Positions 45,902 through 56,501 of a stretch of DNA of 64,000 nt are shown here, piece after piece. The stretch lies in the NCBI GenBank assembly GCA_963726365.1, contig CAVSCI010000007.1, positions 180,473 through 244,472 of the forward strand, given 5' to 3'. The notes below the pieces were generated by a model. It saw only the letters and a program-made list of their open reading frames with translations. It made no database searches and was not told where the DNA came from. How positions within the stretch are numbered: the stretch's first letter is position 1; the number at the start of each line of letters is the position of its first letter. The position numbers and the translations under genes are program-made. Source of the stretch: JAABQG01 sp963726365 (lineage in GTDB: Bacteria; Pseudomonadota; Gammaproteobacteria; Burkholderiales; Burkholderiaceae_C).

Positions 45902-47835
45902 TCACGACATTGGGGCAGAAATTTGAGGAGATGCGGCCACAGGATCAAGGACTGCGGGGTGGCCGATGGCCACCGGGTGAGGCGGCAAAGTCAGCGTCAC
46001 CGTCGTCCCCGCACCGAGGCTGGAGGTGACCACGACTTCGGCGCCGATGCGGGCCGCCCGTTCGCGCATGATCTTCAGCCCCACATGGGACTCGCCCCGG
46101 ACCTGATTCATGTTGAATCCGGCGCCATCGTCGTGGACCACAAAGCGCCATCGCTGGCCTTTGCGCACTTCGAGCGCAATGTGGCTGGCGCCCGCATGCT
46201 TGCGCGCGTTGGACAGCGCTTCCTGCACCACATGCAGCACCTGCACCTGCACATCGGCCGGCAAGGGCAGCCCTTCGCCATGCACGTCAAGGCGGGACGG
46301 CAGACCCGTCTGGTGTTCGAACTTCTGCAAGCGTTTCCTGCAGCGCCTGTTCGATGTCCTCGGTGTTGGTGCGGGTGCGAAAGTGCACCAGCAACTCACG
46401 CACGTCGTTGATGCTCTCGCGTACGCCGACGTCCAGTTCATCGACGATGCTGCGCACCTTGTCGGGCTGCTCGCGCTGCGCCGCCGTGCGCAGCAGCTGC
46501 ACCTGGATTTTCATGAAGGCCAGTGACTGAGCGATCGAGTCGTGCAGTTCACGCGCCAGCAGGGCGCGCTCCTCGCCCACCGCCGCCTCGCGCTCCAAAG
46601 CCTCCGCGCGCAAACCCTCCAGGGCGCTGGCCAGATGGCTGGCCAGGGCATCGAGCAAGGCCGTTTCCTCGGTGCTGAGCGTCACGGCGCTGCGGAAAGA
46701 ACAGATCGAACTCTCCGAGCAGGCGCTGCTGCAGCCGGATGGGCACGCTCACCAGGCTCTCGAACCCGGCGCGGGCGCAGTTGCGCACCGGCATGGCGTC
46801 GTGCGACAGGATCGGAATCACCCGGGTACGCGCGTCGGCCTGCAAACTCCCGCAGGCGCAAGCGCCGGCCAGCAGGCTGCGCTCGTCCTCCACCATGTCC
46901 TGCGGAAAACAGTCGGAGGCCAGCATCAGATAACGCTGGTTGGCGTCGTCCGCCCAGCGCACGGCCACGGCGTCGGCCTTCATGACCGTGCGCACTTTCT
47001 GGGCGAAGCCCCGCGCCAGCTCGTCAATGGTGTTGGCCTCGGCCAGGAAGGCGCTGACTTCATAAAGCGCAGCCAGACGGGCCCGCTGGGCCTCGATGCG
47101 CTGCGTCTTGGCCTCGACCTGCGCCTCCAGGCCCCCGTAGAGCGACTGCAACGTCGCCGCCATTCGGTTGAACCCGCCAGCCACCTGGCCAAATTCATCC
47201 TGCGCCTCGACCACGATCCGTGTGCTGAAATCGCCGGCCTCCACCTGCCGCAGGCCCTGGCGCAGGTTGCCCAGCGGGTTGATCACATACATGTATCCGG
47301 TGAACAGCATCACCACCGCGCCGACGATGGCCAGCGCCATCATCACAAACTGGAACAGGTTGAGAATCGCCGTCAATCGGGACAACTGGTGCTCGATCGA
47401 CAGCACCAGCGCGTCGATCGCCGTGACGAATTCCTCGGCAGCAGCCACCGACTCGGCCGCGGTCAAGGGGGGCCGGGCCAGCCACTGGCCCCGTCGCTGG
47501 GCCCAGAGCTTCTCGACCTGGGCGAACTTGACGTCCACATCACTGTCCCAGGGCACGAACAGGGGGCGCGAGGCATCGCCCTTGCGCAGCAGCAACAGGC
47601 TTTCGTCGAACAGGCTCACCAGCCCATTGAGCTCAGTGGGCGCCAGGCTGGTCTGCACCGCGCTGGCCAGCCGCCAGGTCTGCATGCGCATGCGCCCGGC
47701 TTCGTTGACGGCAGCGGCGCCCCCTTCGAGCTGCCAGGTCACCCACAGAGTCAGGCTGATGGACGCCAGCGCCACCAGCAGCAGGCTGGCGCCAATGCGG
47801 ATCAGCTTGGTCGATAGGGAGGCCGTGCGGAACAT
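45902..47835 (-). CDS. narX: Nitrate/nitrite sensor histidine kinase (two frame breaks)
   Basis: NarX senses nitrate in the periplasm and phosphorylates NarL. Residues 1-430 are in one frame: first membrane span, then the nitrate-binding P-box (VNEAGRMRMQTWRLA, residues about 43-57), a helical periplasmic domain, second span (about residues 163-187), HAMP and a GAF-like region. The frame changes near 46690, then the H-box AARELHDSIAQSLAF-like segment follows (ALLARELHDSIAQSLAFMK). A further change near 46320 leads into the ATPase domain (EALSNARKHAGAS, DDGAGFN, HVGLKIMRERAARIGA). The repaired length is about 644 residues. Confidence 0.92.
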
Positions 47836-47886
47836 GCCCCAAGGTTAACCGTTCACCGGGTACTGGCGCAAACGGCCCTTTGCCCG

Positions 47887-49737
<1,851 letters not shown>

Positions 49738-49779
49738 GAACAACTCCTTTTTGACGATGCTTTGGACTGTACGGCGAAA

Positions 49780-49875
49780 TGAATTAAATTTGTAATTGAA
49801 TTTCTTCTAAACAATGAAATAATATTTCGATAAATATTAATTAATTATCTATTTATTTCATTAAACTATAATATT
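49780..49875 (+). promoter_or_regulatory. AT-rich divergent promoter region between glmS and the Lrp gene
   Basis: About 95 bp of strongly AT-rich DNA contrasts with the GC-rich genome. It contains the inverted repeat AATATTT-CGAT-AAATATT (49821-49838), a plausible Lrp/AsnC operator, and a perfect -10 TATAAT at 49867-49872, only 3 nt before the ATG at 49876. No Shine-Dalgarno sequence precedes the ATG. Confidence 0.7.
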
Positions 49876-50367
49876 ATGGAACAATTAGCCATCGATGACA
49901 CAGACCTTCGCCTGCTCGATGCCTTGCAACGCGATGCGACCGTGAGCAACCAGGCGCTGGCCGCGCTGGTGCATGTGTCGCCTCCCACCTGCCTGCGGCG
50001 CGTCAAGCGACTGCGCGACGCCGGCCTGATCGAGCGACAGATCGCGATCCTGAATGCCGACCGCATGGCGCCGATCCTGGGCCACGGCTTGACCGCCGTG
50101 GTGGAGATTTCGCTTGATCGCCAGGATGCCGCCCGGCTCGACGCCTTCGAGCAACGCGCTGCCTCGGACGACGGCGTACAGCAGTGCTACCGCGTCTCGC
50201 CGGGGCCCGACTTCGTGCTGATCGCCCACGTGGCCGACATGCCGGCCTACCAGGCCCTGGCGCAACGCCTGTTTACCGCCGATGCCAATGTGCGCAACGT
50301 CAAGGCCTTTTTCAGCGTCAAACGGGCAAAATTTGAACCAAAACTGCCTTTGTCCATCGTCATATAG
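49876..50367 (+). CDS. Lrp/AsnC family transcriptional regulator
   Basis: This 163-residue regulator has an N-terminal helix-turn-helix (residues about 8-55: DDTDLRLLDALQRDATVSNQ, VSPPTCLRRVKRLRDAGLI) and a C-terminal ligand-binding RAM domain (VQQCYRVSPGPDFVLIAHV). The family senses amino acids. The -10 element just upstream suggests a leaderless mRNA. It is divergent from glmS, which may be a target. The target regulon is unknown. Confidence 0.92.
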   Translation: MEQLAIDDTDLRLLDALQRDATVSNQALAALVHVSPPTCLRRVKRLRDAGLIERQIAILNADRMAPILGHGLTAVVEISLDRQDAARLDAFEQRAASDDGVQQCYRVSPGPDFVLIAHVADMPAYQALAQRLFTADANVRNVKAFFSVKRAKFEPKLPLSIVI

Positions 50368-50370
50368 GTC

Positions 50371-50382
50371 ATAGCTTGCTAT
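50371..50382. repeat. Short palindromic repeat ATAGC-TT-GCTAT
   Basis: This repeat lies 4 nt after the Lrp gene stop, followed by an AT-rich run. It has the same half-sites as the repeat at 10680-10691. Confidence 0.5.
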
Positions 50383-50520
50383 TGTTTTGATATTTTCTTG
50401 AGGCTCTGCCGTGGTGCGATGACACGCGCCGCCCCGCGCTCCCTTGCCAAAGGGGGCCGAGGCACCCCAGAATCCCCCCCCTGCGTAACAAAAGCAAAAA
50501 AGAGCAACAATCGGGACACC

Positions 50521-51183
50521 ATGGTTTCCACCCCTGCCGCAATTTTCCTCGGCGCGATTGCCATCCTGGCGCTGCTGCTGGCCTGGAAATTCGTCACAGC
50601 CAAGCCCAAACCGCGTCGATTCCGCTACCAGCCTTCCGTGGCGATCACGCCCTTGCAGACCCAGGCGCTGCTGTACCTGCAGACCGCCTTCTCCGAAGCG
50701 GTCGTGCTGCCGCAAAGACCTCTTGCCAACCTGCTTGTTGCGCGCCACGTTCAGGCGCCCGACGCAGCCCTGCAGGCACAACAGGCGCTGGACGGGATGA
50801 AAGTGGACTTCGCCGTCTGCGACGACAGCGGCAAGGCCAGGTACGTCTTTGACCTGGACCCGTCCAGCGCAGCACCGGAGTCAGCGGCGACCAAGCTGCG
50901 AAACGCCGAGAAGAACCGCATTCTGAAAAGTGCAGGCATACGCCTCGTTCTTCTCAAGGGCAATCCGAGCCAATGGCCCACACCCGCGGAATTCCGGCTG
51001 AAACTGGCGCTGGCGGCCTTGCCGACCCATGGGCCTGAGGGCGAGCCCGAAAAGTACGTGCTGGCTCCGGGACAGCCGTCTCAGGCATCGCTTTCACCTG
51101 AATCATCGATCATGGGCATGACCGTGCTCATGACGCTTGAAGGCGAAGAGGCCGAAACAGCCTGGCGCGCCGCACGAGAATAA
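50521..51183 (+). CDS. DUF2726 domain protein with N-terminal membrane anchor
   Basis: This 220-residue protein has one membrane segment (residues about 5-22, PAAIFLGAIAILALLLAW) and a DUF2726-like domain (residues about 40-160: LLYLQTAFSEAVVLPQRPLA, then KVDFAVCDDSGKARYVFDLD, NRILKSAGIRLVLL). The D-x-x-x-C/V pattern resembles nuclease-like folds of this family, but no function is proven. It is convergent with glmU, separated by 1 nt. Confidence 0.75.
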   Translation: MVSTPAAIFLGAIAILALLLAWKFVTAKPKPRRFRYQPSVAITPLQTQALLYLQTAFSEAVVLPQRPLANLLVARHVQAPDAALQAQQALDGMKVDFAVCDDSGKARYVFDLDPSSAAPESAATKLRNAEKNRILKSAGIRLVLLKGNPSQWPTPAEFRLKLALAALPTHGPEGEPEKYVLAPGQPSQASLSPESSIMGMTVLMTLEGEEAETAWRAARE

Positions 51184-51184
51184 C

Positions 51185-52666
51185 TCAGGCCTTCTTTACG
51201 GGCCGGGCCCAACCGGCAATGCTCACCTGCTTGCCACGCGCCACGCTCAATGCGCCAGGCGGCGTGTCTTTGGTGATGGTGGAGCCGCCCCCGACCGTGC
51301 CGCCGGCGCCGATCGTCACCGGCGCCACCAGCACACAGTTGCTGCCGATGTGCACGTCCGCCTCGATCACGGTGCGGTGCTTGTTGGCGCCGTCGTAGTT
51401 GGCGGTGATGCTGCCCGCCCCGTAGTTCACACGCTCACCCACCGTCGCATCGCCCAGGTAGGCCAGGTGGTTCGCCTTGGCACCCGCAGCCAGCGTGGAG
51501 TTCTTCACCTCGACGAAATTACCGATGTGCACACCCGCGCCGAGCTGCGCGCCGGGGCGCAGCCGCGCGAACGGGCCGACCAGCGCGCCCTCGCCCACCT
51601 GCACACCGGCCTTTTCCCCATCGATATGGGTGAAGGGGTGAATCACCGCACCGGCCGCAATCGTCGCATTGGCGATCACGCAGTTGGCGCCCACCCGCAC
51701 GCCGTCGCCCAGTTGAACTGCGCCTTCAAAGACGCAATTCACGTCGATGTCGACGTCCTGGCCGCAGACCAGATCTCCGCGCACATCCAGCCTGGCCGGG
51801 TCGGCCAGGCGCACACCCCCGGCCATGAGCGAGCGCGCCAGACGGGCCTGGTACTCGCGCTCCAGTTCGGCCAGTTGCTGCGGACTGTTGATGCCAGCCA
51901 CCTGCAGCGGGTCGTCGATGCAGTGCGCCAGCACCGGCACGCCGTCGGCCACGGCGAACTTCACCACGTCCGTCAGGTAGTACTCGCCCTGGGCGTTGCG
52001 GTTGTCCAGCCGGGCCAGCCAGCCCTTGAGCAGCCGGGCCGGCACGGCCATGATGCCGCTGTAGACCTCGCGGATCTGGCGCTGCGCCTCGGTCGCATCC
52101 TTCTGTTCAACGATCGCCACCACCGGGGCGGCATTCTCCACGCCGCCCACGATGTCGTCGCCCGCCCAGCCTGCGGCACTGCGCACGATGCGGCCATAGC
52201 CGGTCGGGTCGGCAAATTCGATGGTCAGCAGCGCCAGGGATTGGCCGGCACAGGCCTCGATCAAAGCGCGCAAGGTGTCCGCCGCGATGAGTGGCACATC
52301 ACCCGACAGCACCACCACCACGCCGTCGTCGGCCAGCGCGGGCGCGGCCTGCTGAACGGCATGCCCGGTGCCCAGTTGGGGCTCCTGGCGCACACATTTC
52401 ATAGAAAAACCAGTGTAGCCCAGCGCCATATGGCCAATCTTTGCTTCTACTTCAGGAGCGCCATGGCCGGTAATGACCACGCAGGATCTGGCGTTCAACC
52501 CCGCCGCCGTGTCGGTCACATGCTGCAACAACGCGCGCCCGGCCAATCGGTGCAACACTTTGGGCAAGCGGCTTTTCATGCGGGTGCCCTTGCCGGCGGC
52601 CATGATCACCACGTCCAAGGGTGGGGGCTGCAGTTCGACAGGGGCGGTGTTCGAGGGTGGATTCAT
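51185..52666 (-). CDS. glmU: Bifunctional GlcNAc-1-phosphate uridyltransferase / GlcN-1-P acetyltransferase
   Basis: GlmU makes UDP-GlcNAc. The 493-residue protein has the N-terminal uridyltransferase motif MAAGKGTRMKSRLPKVLH (from residue about 22), QLGTGHAVQQA and VLSGDVPLI. The C-terminal left-handed beta-helix contains NFVEVKNSTLAAGAKANHLA, GAGSITANYDGANKHRT and the catalytic histidine region. It is longer than the usual 456 residues by an N-terminal extension and C-terminal tail. Its ATG overlaps the ATG of the divergent lipoprotein gene. Confidence 0.96.
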   Translation of the reverse strand: MNPPSNTAPVELQPPPLDVVIMAAGKGTRMKSRLPKVLHRLAGRALLQHVTDTAAGLNARSCVVITGHGAPEVEAKIGHMALGYTGFSMKCVRQEPQLGTGHAVQQAAPALADDGVVVVLSGDVPLIAADTLRALIEACAGQSLALLTIEFADPTGYGRIVRSAAGWAGDDIVGGVENAAPVVAIVEQKDATEAQRQIREVYSGIMAVPARLLKGWLARLDNRNAQGEYYLTDVVKFAVADGVPVLAHCIDDPLQVAGINSPQQLAELEREYQARLARSLMAGGVRLADPARLDVRGDLVCGQDVDIDVNCVFEGAVQLGDGVRVGANCVIANATIAAGAVIHPFTHIDGEKAGVQVGEGALVGPFARLRPGAQLGAGVHIGNFVEVKNSTLAAGAKANHLAYLGDATVGERVNYGAGSITANYDGANKHRTVIEADVHIGSNCVLVAPVTIGAGGTVGGGSTITKDTPPGALSVARGKQVSIAGWARPVKKA

Positions 52667-53537
52667 GACTATTTATTCCTGGTTTCTCCGGATTATCGGT
52701 CTCTGCGTCGTCAGCCTGATGCTGGCCTCATGCAGCGCCGTCAAGCTCGGGTACAACCAGCTGCCGGAGATCGCCTACTGGTGGATCGACTCCTACATCG
52801 ACACCGCGGACACCCAGGCGCAGAGGCTGCGCCGTGAGCTCGACGAGCTTTTTCAATGGCACCGGAGCGTCGAGCTTCCCCAGTACGTGCTGATGCTGCA
52901 AAAGATGCAGAAGCTTGCCCCCGGCCCCGTCAGCCCCGCGCAGGCCTGTGCCGAATTCGACGCGGTGCGCGAGCGATTCAATGCATTCACGGTCCGCGCC
53001 GAGAGTCCTGTGCTCTGGCTGGCCTCGTCGCTCAGCCCGGCGCAGATCGACCACCTGGCGGCCAAGTACGCCAAGACCGACAAGGAATGGGAGGCTGACT
53101 GGCTGCGCAGCCCGCCCACCGAGCAGTTCAAGCGCCGCCTGAAGCGGTCCGTGGAGCGCAGTGAAATGCTCTACGGCACCCTCGACGAGGCGCAGATCCA
53201 GCTGCTGCGCACCGAGCTGGCCGCCTCCAGCTACAACCCGCAAATGCTGTGGACCGAACGCCTGCGCCGTCAGGACGACATCCTGCAGACGCTGCGGCGG
53301 GTGAACGCAGGGAAACTTCCGCCCGAGACCGTGCGCGAGTCGCTCAATGCCTTGCTGACGCGCCTGGTGACCTCGCCGGTTCCGGCCGGGCGCGCCTACA
53401 GCGAAACCACCGTGCGAGAGAGCTGCGCGCTGTTCTCTCGCCTGCACAACAGCACCACACCGGCGCAGCGCGCCCGGGCCGTGCAGACGCTCAAGAACTA
53501 CGAAGACGATTTCCGCGCGCTGGCGGCCGGAAGGTAA
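52665..53537 (+). CDS. Predicted lipoprotein (DUF6279-like)
   Basis: This 290-residue protein has a lipoprotein signal (RIIGLCVVSLMLASC, lipobox LASC, Cys23). The mature part is helical (AVKLGYNQLPEIAYWWIDSY, then repeated RxLxx segments). The NQLPxxxYWWxDxY phrase is typical of a proteobacterial lipoprotein family of unknown function. Its ATG (52665) and the glmU ATG overlap within CATG, so promoters must lie inside the opposing gene. Confidence 0.85.
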   Translation: MTIYSWFLRIIGLCVVSLMLASCSAVKLGYNQLPEIAYWWIDSYIDTADTQAQRLRRELDELFQWHRSVELPQYVLMLQKMQKLAPGPVSPAQACAEFDAVRERFNAFTVRAESPVLWLASSLSPAQIDHLAAKYAKTDKEWEADWLRSPPTEQFKRRLKRSVERSEMLYGTLDEAQIQLLRTELAASSYNPQMLWTERLRRQDDILQTLRRVNAGKLPPETVRESLNALLTRLVTSPVPAGRAYSETTVRESCALFSRLHNSTTPAQRARAVQTLKNYEDDFRALAAGR

Positions 53538-53547
53538 GGCGGCCGGG

Positions 53548-53566
53548 GCGGGCGGGACCTGCCCGC
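53548..53566. terminator. Possible hairpin between convergent genes
   Basis: GCGGGC pairs with GCCCGC around a 7-nt loop between the lipoprotein and acyltransferase stop codons. There is no T tract. Confidence 0.25.
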
Positions 53567-53581
53567 GCCAGGCCCGGGACG

Positions 53582-54973
53582 CTAAGGCCTGTGCGCATCC
53601 CGCACCGAAGCTTCCAGCTCGGTGAAGGCCTCCTGCACGTAGTCGCCCAGGCGCTGCAGGTTGGGCAGCTCGTCGGTGGCGATCAGCCCGAAGTACAGCT
53701 CGTCGGCATAGCTGAACAAGGTGATGTTGAGCAGGTTGCTCGGCGGCAGGGTGCTGATGGGGTGCATCTCCTGCATCAGCGCGCCCTTGAGGTACAGGTG
53801 CTCTTTCGGCCCCGGCACGTTGGACACCAGCGTGTTGCCCATGGGCGGCAGGCTGTTGCTGAGCTTGAGCATTTCCGCCAGCTGCGCGATCAGCCCGGTG
53901 ATGATGGTGTAGGACTCGATGCCTTCGGGTGCCACGCTGTCGATCATGGTGCGCACGTTGCGCAGCGAGAAGCCGATGTTGCGCAGCCGCACGTAGGGGT
54001 CGTCGGTGGGCGGTGACAGCTCCACCTGGATGATGCCGATCTTGTTGCCGGCAGTCTTTTCGCCGTCACGGCGCAGGTTCACCGGCATCTGGATGGTGAT
54101 CGGGCGCCGGAGCTCCACGCCCTGATCCTGGAGATAGCGGCGCAGGGCACCGTCCAGGCACGTCAGCGCGACATGGTTGAGCGTGGAGCGGGTGCGCGCG
54201 CGGATCGCGTTGACACGCGCCATCGAGACCGCCGCCGTGGTGAACTGGCGTCCCGGCGTGACCTGCCCGGTCAGCGGGGTGCGGGCACTGGAGACGAAGG
54301 GCAAGGCAATGGCGTTCTTGGTGAGCTTCACGCCCTCCAGCAGCAGCATCGCCGCGAGACGGCCCACGCCCAGGACGCGCATCGTGGTGCCACCGACCTC
54401 CTTCCACAGGCTTTGCATCATTTCCTGGCTGGCCTGCTTGCGCCGCTCGCCGTGCCCGCTGTGCTTCTGCGACCACACCGGGGTCAGTTCCAGATCGTCG
54501 GGCGATGCGGCCAGCCCCTGGGCGGTCCAGCGCGCCATGGTCACGCCGTCGGCATAGGCGTGGTGCATCTTCTGGTACAGCGCAAAACGGCCCTCGGTCA
54601 GTCCGTCGATCACATGCAGCTCCCACAGCGGACGCGAGCGATCCAGCATGGGCACATGCAGCTTCGCGACGAAGTCGTAGAGCGCCTGCCGGTCGTTGTG
54701 GCCGGGGGTGAGCTTGTGATAAAAAATGTGCTGGTTCAGGTCCACCGCCTGCGCGACTTCCCAATGCGGCATGGCCTTCAGCGAGAAATTGATGACGCGA
54801 TTGAACGGTGCCTTGACGTCGGTGAAGCTCAGGTACTCGCGATAGAGGTCTTTGGCAAAGCCGGCTTTGGCCCCGCCCGGCCGCTTGCAGATCAGCAGGC
54901 CCGCCACGTGCTTGGGGCTGGCTTCGGTCTCGGCGATGAAGAAACCGAGGTCGAGGAGGGACAGGGTGCTCAT
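53582..54973 (-). CDS. Wax ester synthase / diacylglycerol acyltransferase
   Basis: This WS/DGAT-family acyltransferase uses acyl-CoA to make wax esters or triacylglycerol. The 463-residue protein has the catalytic HHxxxDG motif as MHHAYADG, the N-terminal PLWELHVIDGL, and C-terminal conserved NTLVSNVPGPKEHLYLKGA. ATG 54973 (MSTLSLLDLGFF) is preferred over the longer reading starting at 55009. It suggests the cell can store neutral lipid. Confidence 0.92.
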   Translation of the reverse strand: MSTLSLLDLGFFIAETEASPKHVAGLLICKRPGGAKAGFAKDLYREYLSFTDVKAPFNRVINFSLKAMPHWEVAQAVDLNQHIFYHKLTPGHNDRQALYDFVAKLHVPMLDRSRPLWELHVIDGLTEGRFALYQKMHHAYADGVTMARWTAQGLAASPDDLELTPVWSQKHSGHGERRKQASQEMMQSLWKEVGGTTMRVLGVGRLAAMLLLEGVKLTKNAIALPFVSSARTPLTGQVTPGRQFTTAAVSMARVNAIRARTRSTLNHVALTCLDGALRRYLQDQGVELRRPITIQMPVNLRRDGEKTAGNKIGIIQVELSPPTDDPYVRLRNIGFSLRNVRTMIDSVAPEGIESYTIITGLIAQLAEMLKLSNSLPPMGNTLVSNVPGPKEHLYLKGALMQEMHPISTLPPSNLLNITLFSYADELYFGLIATDELPNLQRLGDYVQEAFTELEASVRDAHRP

Positions 54974-55056
54974 GGGGCTCCGTGAAGGGCGGGTACTGGA
55001 CGACTCCATTCTGTCGCAATGCGCCGCTTGGACGCTACGGAGTTCCCCGCATTGCC

Positions 55057-55094
55057 GAAAGACAGCGCCAAGCCCGCTTCGGGCTCCCGCTGTC
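55057..55094 (-). terminator. Probable terminator of the envelope gene cluster
   Basis: On the minus strand GACAGCG pairs with CGCTGTC, enclosing an inner AGCCCG/CGGGCT stem, and TTTC follows. It lies 15 nt after the last gene of the 55-64 kb cluster. Confidence 0.6.
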
Positions 55095-55108
55095 AGGTCG
55101 CAAAGGGC

Positions 55109-55603
55109 CTACGGTGCCGGAACCACTTCGTAATACACGCCGCTGGAGCCGAAGTACGGCTTGAACCAGGTGGGGCCGGCCTGGTAATAAGTGACCCCGT
55201 TCACGACCATGCTGCCGGCGCCCGCAGGCAGCGCGGCCAGCTGCGTGCCGATCGGCATGTTGCCCGCCGCATAGGCGGGTGGCTGCACATACACGGGTGC
55301 GGGCTGCTGGACCACGACTGTGGACGGGTAGGTGTTGTACGCCGAACTGGCGATCGCAGCGCCCACCGCCATGCCCGCCACCGCACCGGCCGCCGCGCCG
55401 CAACCGTAGCAGCCGCCGTGGTAACCGCCGTAGTAGGCGCCGTGGTAGCCCCCCACGGCGACGCCGCCATGGAAGCCGCCGACCGCGACGCCACCGCGGT
55501 CAAAGCCGCCGCGTGCGGCAACCCAGGCCGCTGCATCGGTCAGGGGAACCAACGCGCCCGCGATGACCGTCAGGCTGAGCACGAGTGTCTTGAACTGCTT
55601 CAT
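55109..55603 (-). CDS. Small exported Gly/His/Tyr-rich protein
   Basis: This 164-residue protein has a signal peptide (MKQFKTLVLSLTVIAGALVP, cleavage near DAAA). Residues 32-70 are Gly/His/Tyr repeats (GGVAVGGYHGAYYGGYHGGC) with two cysteines and a small hydrophobic glycine-zipper stretch (AAGAVAGMAVGAAIASS). The C-terminus (VVNGVTYYQAGPTWFKPYFG) resembles the DUF6515-type Tyr-rich tail. The His/Cys content could bind metal. It starts 18 nt after the DUF2092 stop. The function is unknown. Confidence 0.75.
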   Translation of the reverse strand: MKQFKTLVLSLTVIAGALVPLTDAAAWVAARGGFDRGGVAVGGFHGGVAVGGYHGAYYGGYHGGCYGCGAAAGAVAGMAVGAAIASSAYNTYPSTVVVQQPAPVYVQPPAYAAGNMPIGTQLAALPAGAGSMVVNGVTYYQAGPTWFKPYFGSSGVYYEVVPAP

Positions 55604-55621
55604 TTCATTGCTCCTGATTGC

Positions 55622-56437
55622 TTATTTGGTGGGGGCCGGGCTGTTCAGCTTGAATTCGATCTTCACCGCCCCTTTGGGAATCACGGCATTGAAGGTCGAG
55701 GCCGGCACGCTGGCATTGACTTTCCAGTCAGACAGTTCGACCGTGAAGGTCGGCTCGCGTTCCAGCTTGCGGTGCGACACCACCATCAGGCGTGGCAGCT
55801 TGTCCTGCGCGCCGATCCAGATCTCCCAGTCCACGCCCGGCGCCGTGAAGGCCAGGTGATCGGCCTTGACGCCACCCACCGTGGATTGCCCGACCCAGAG
55901 TGCACTGGAGAGATCCCTGGTCAGCACGGCGTATGGATCGGCAACCAGCAAATCGAGGAAGGGCGCCACGGCATCCCCGCCGGGCTGCGCGCCCCGCATC
56001 AGGGTTTCGATAGCCCCGCCGGCCGCGTCGCGCTGGGCGTAGAACTTCTGGCCCGCGCCAATCGCCGTCACGGTCTTGCCGTCGAAATACAGATCGCTGG
56101 GAAACAGGTCGCCGCGTGCCTGCACGAAAAGTTTGTCGGGCCGCTGCATCACGACGCGCGACGAGGCGATCAGGTTGATGTACTGCCCGGTGGGCGCACT
56201 GGTGGGCACCAGGCCGCGGAACTGAAAGCTCAGACTCTTCGCCCCGGCCAGCTTGTCGCTCATGCCCTTGAGCAGCTTGAGCGCGCGCTCGTCCTTGAAG
56301 TCTTTTGCGGGCGCCGCGGCGGCTGCAACCGCGGGCTTGTCCTGGGCCAGGGCCATGGTGCCGGCGCCCAGAAGCGCCGTGGCCGCAATCAAAGTACAGC
56401 CCACGAGCTGGCTGACGGTTCTCAAATGGGGATTCAT
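55622..56437 (-). CDS. DUF2092 periplasmic protein (LolA-like fold family)
   Basis: This 271-residue exported protein has a signal peptide ending near TMALAQ. DUF2092 belongs to the LolA/LolB-like group; the family phrases here are ALKLLKGMSDKLAGAKSLSF, RVVMQRPDKLFVQARGD, LYFDGKTVTAIGAGQKFYAQ and LSDWKVNASVPASTFNAVIP. Members of this fold bind lipids or lipoproteins. It lies between the HAD hydrolase and the Gly-rich protein, probably in one operon. Confidence 0.88.
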   Translation of the reverse strand: MNPHLRTVSQLVGCTLIAATALLGAGTMALAQDKPAVAAAAAPAKDFKDERALKLLKGMSDKLAGAKSLSFQFRGLVPTSAPTGQYINLIASSRVVMQRPDKLFVQARGDLFPSDLYFDGKTVTAIGAGQKFYAQRDAAGGAIETLMRGAQPGGDAVAPFLDLLVADPYAVLTRDLSSALWVGQSTVGGVKADHLAFTAPGVDWEIWIGAQDKLPRLMVVSHRKLEREPTFTVELSDWKVNASVPASTFNAVIPKGAVKIEFKLNSPAPTK

Positions 56438-56501
56438 TCATTTTCTCCAGAAAAGGTTTCGAAACCGCAGAAATCAAGGGTTGCCATGCGAAGCGTCCGA
56501 G

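Noticed and set aside
49738..49790. glmS ribozyme
   Set aside because: The glmS leader is short and AT-rich with no ribozyme core; such ribozymes are mainly found in Firmicutes.
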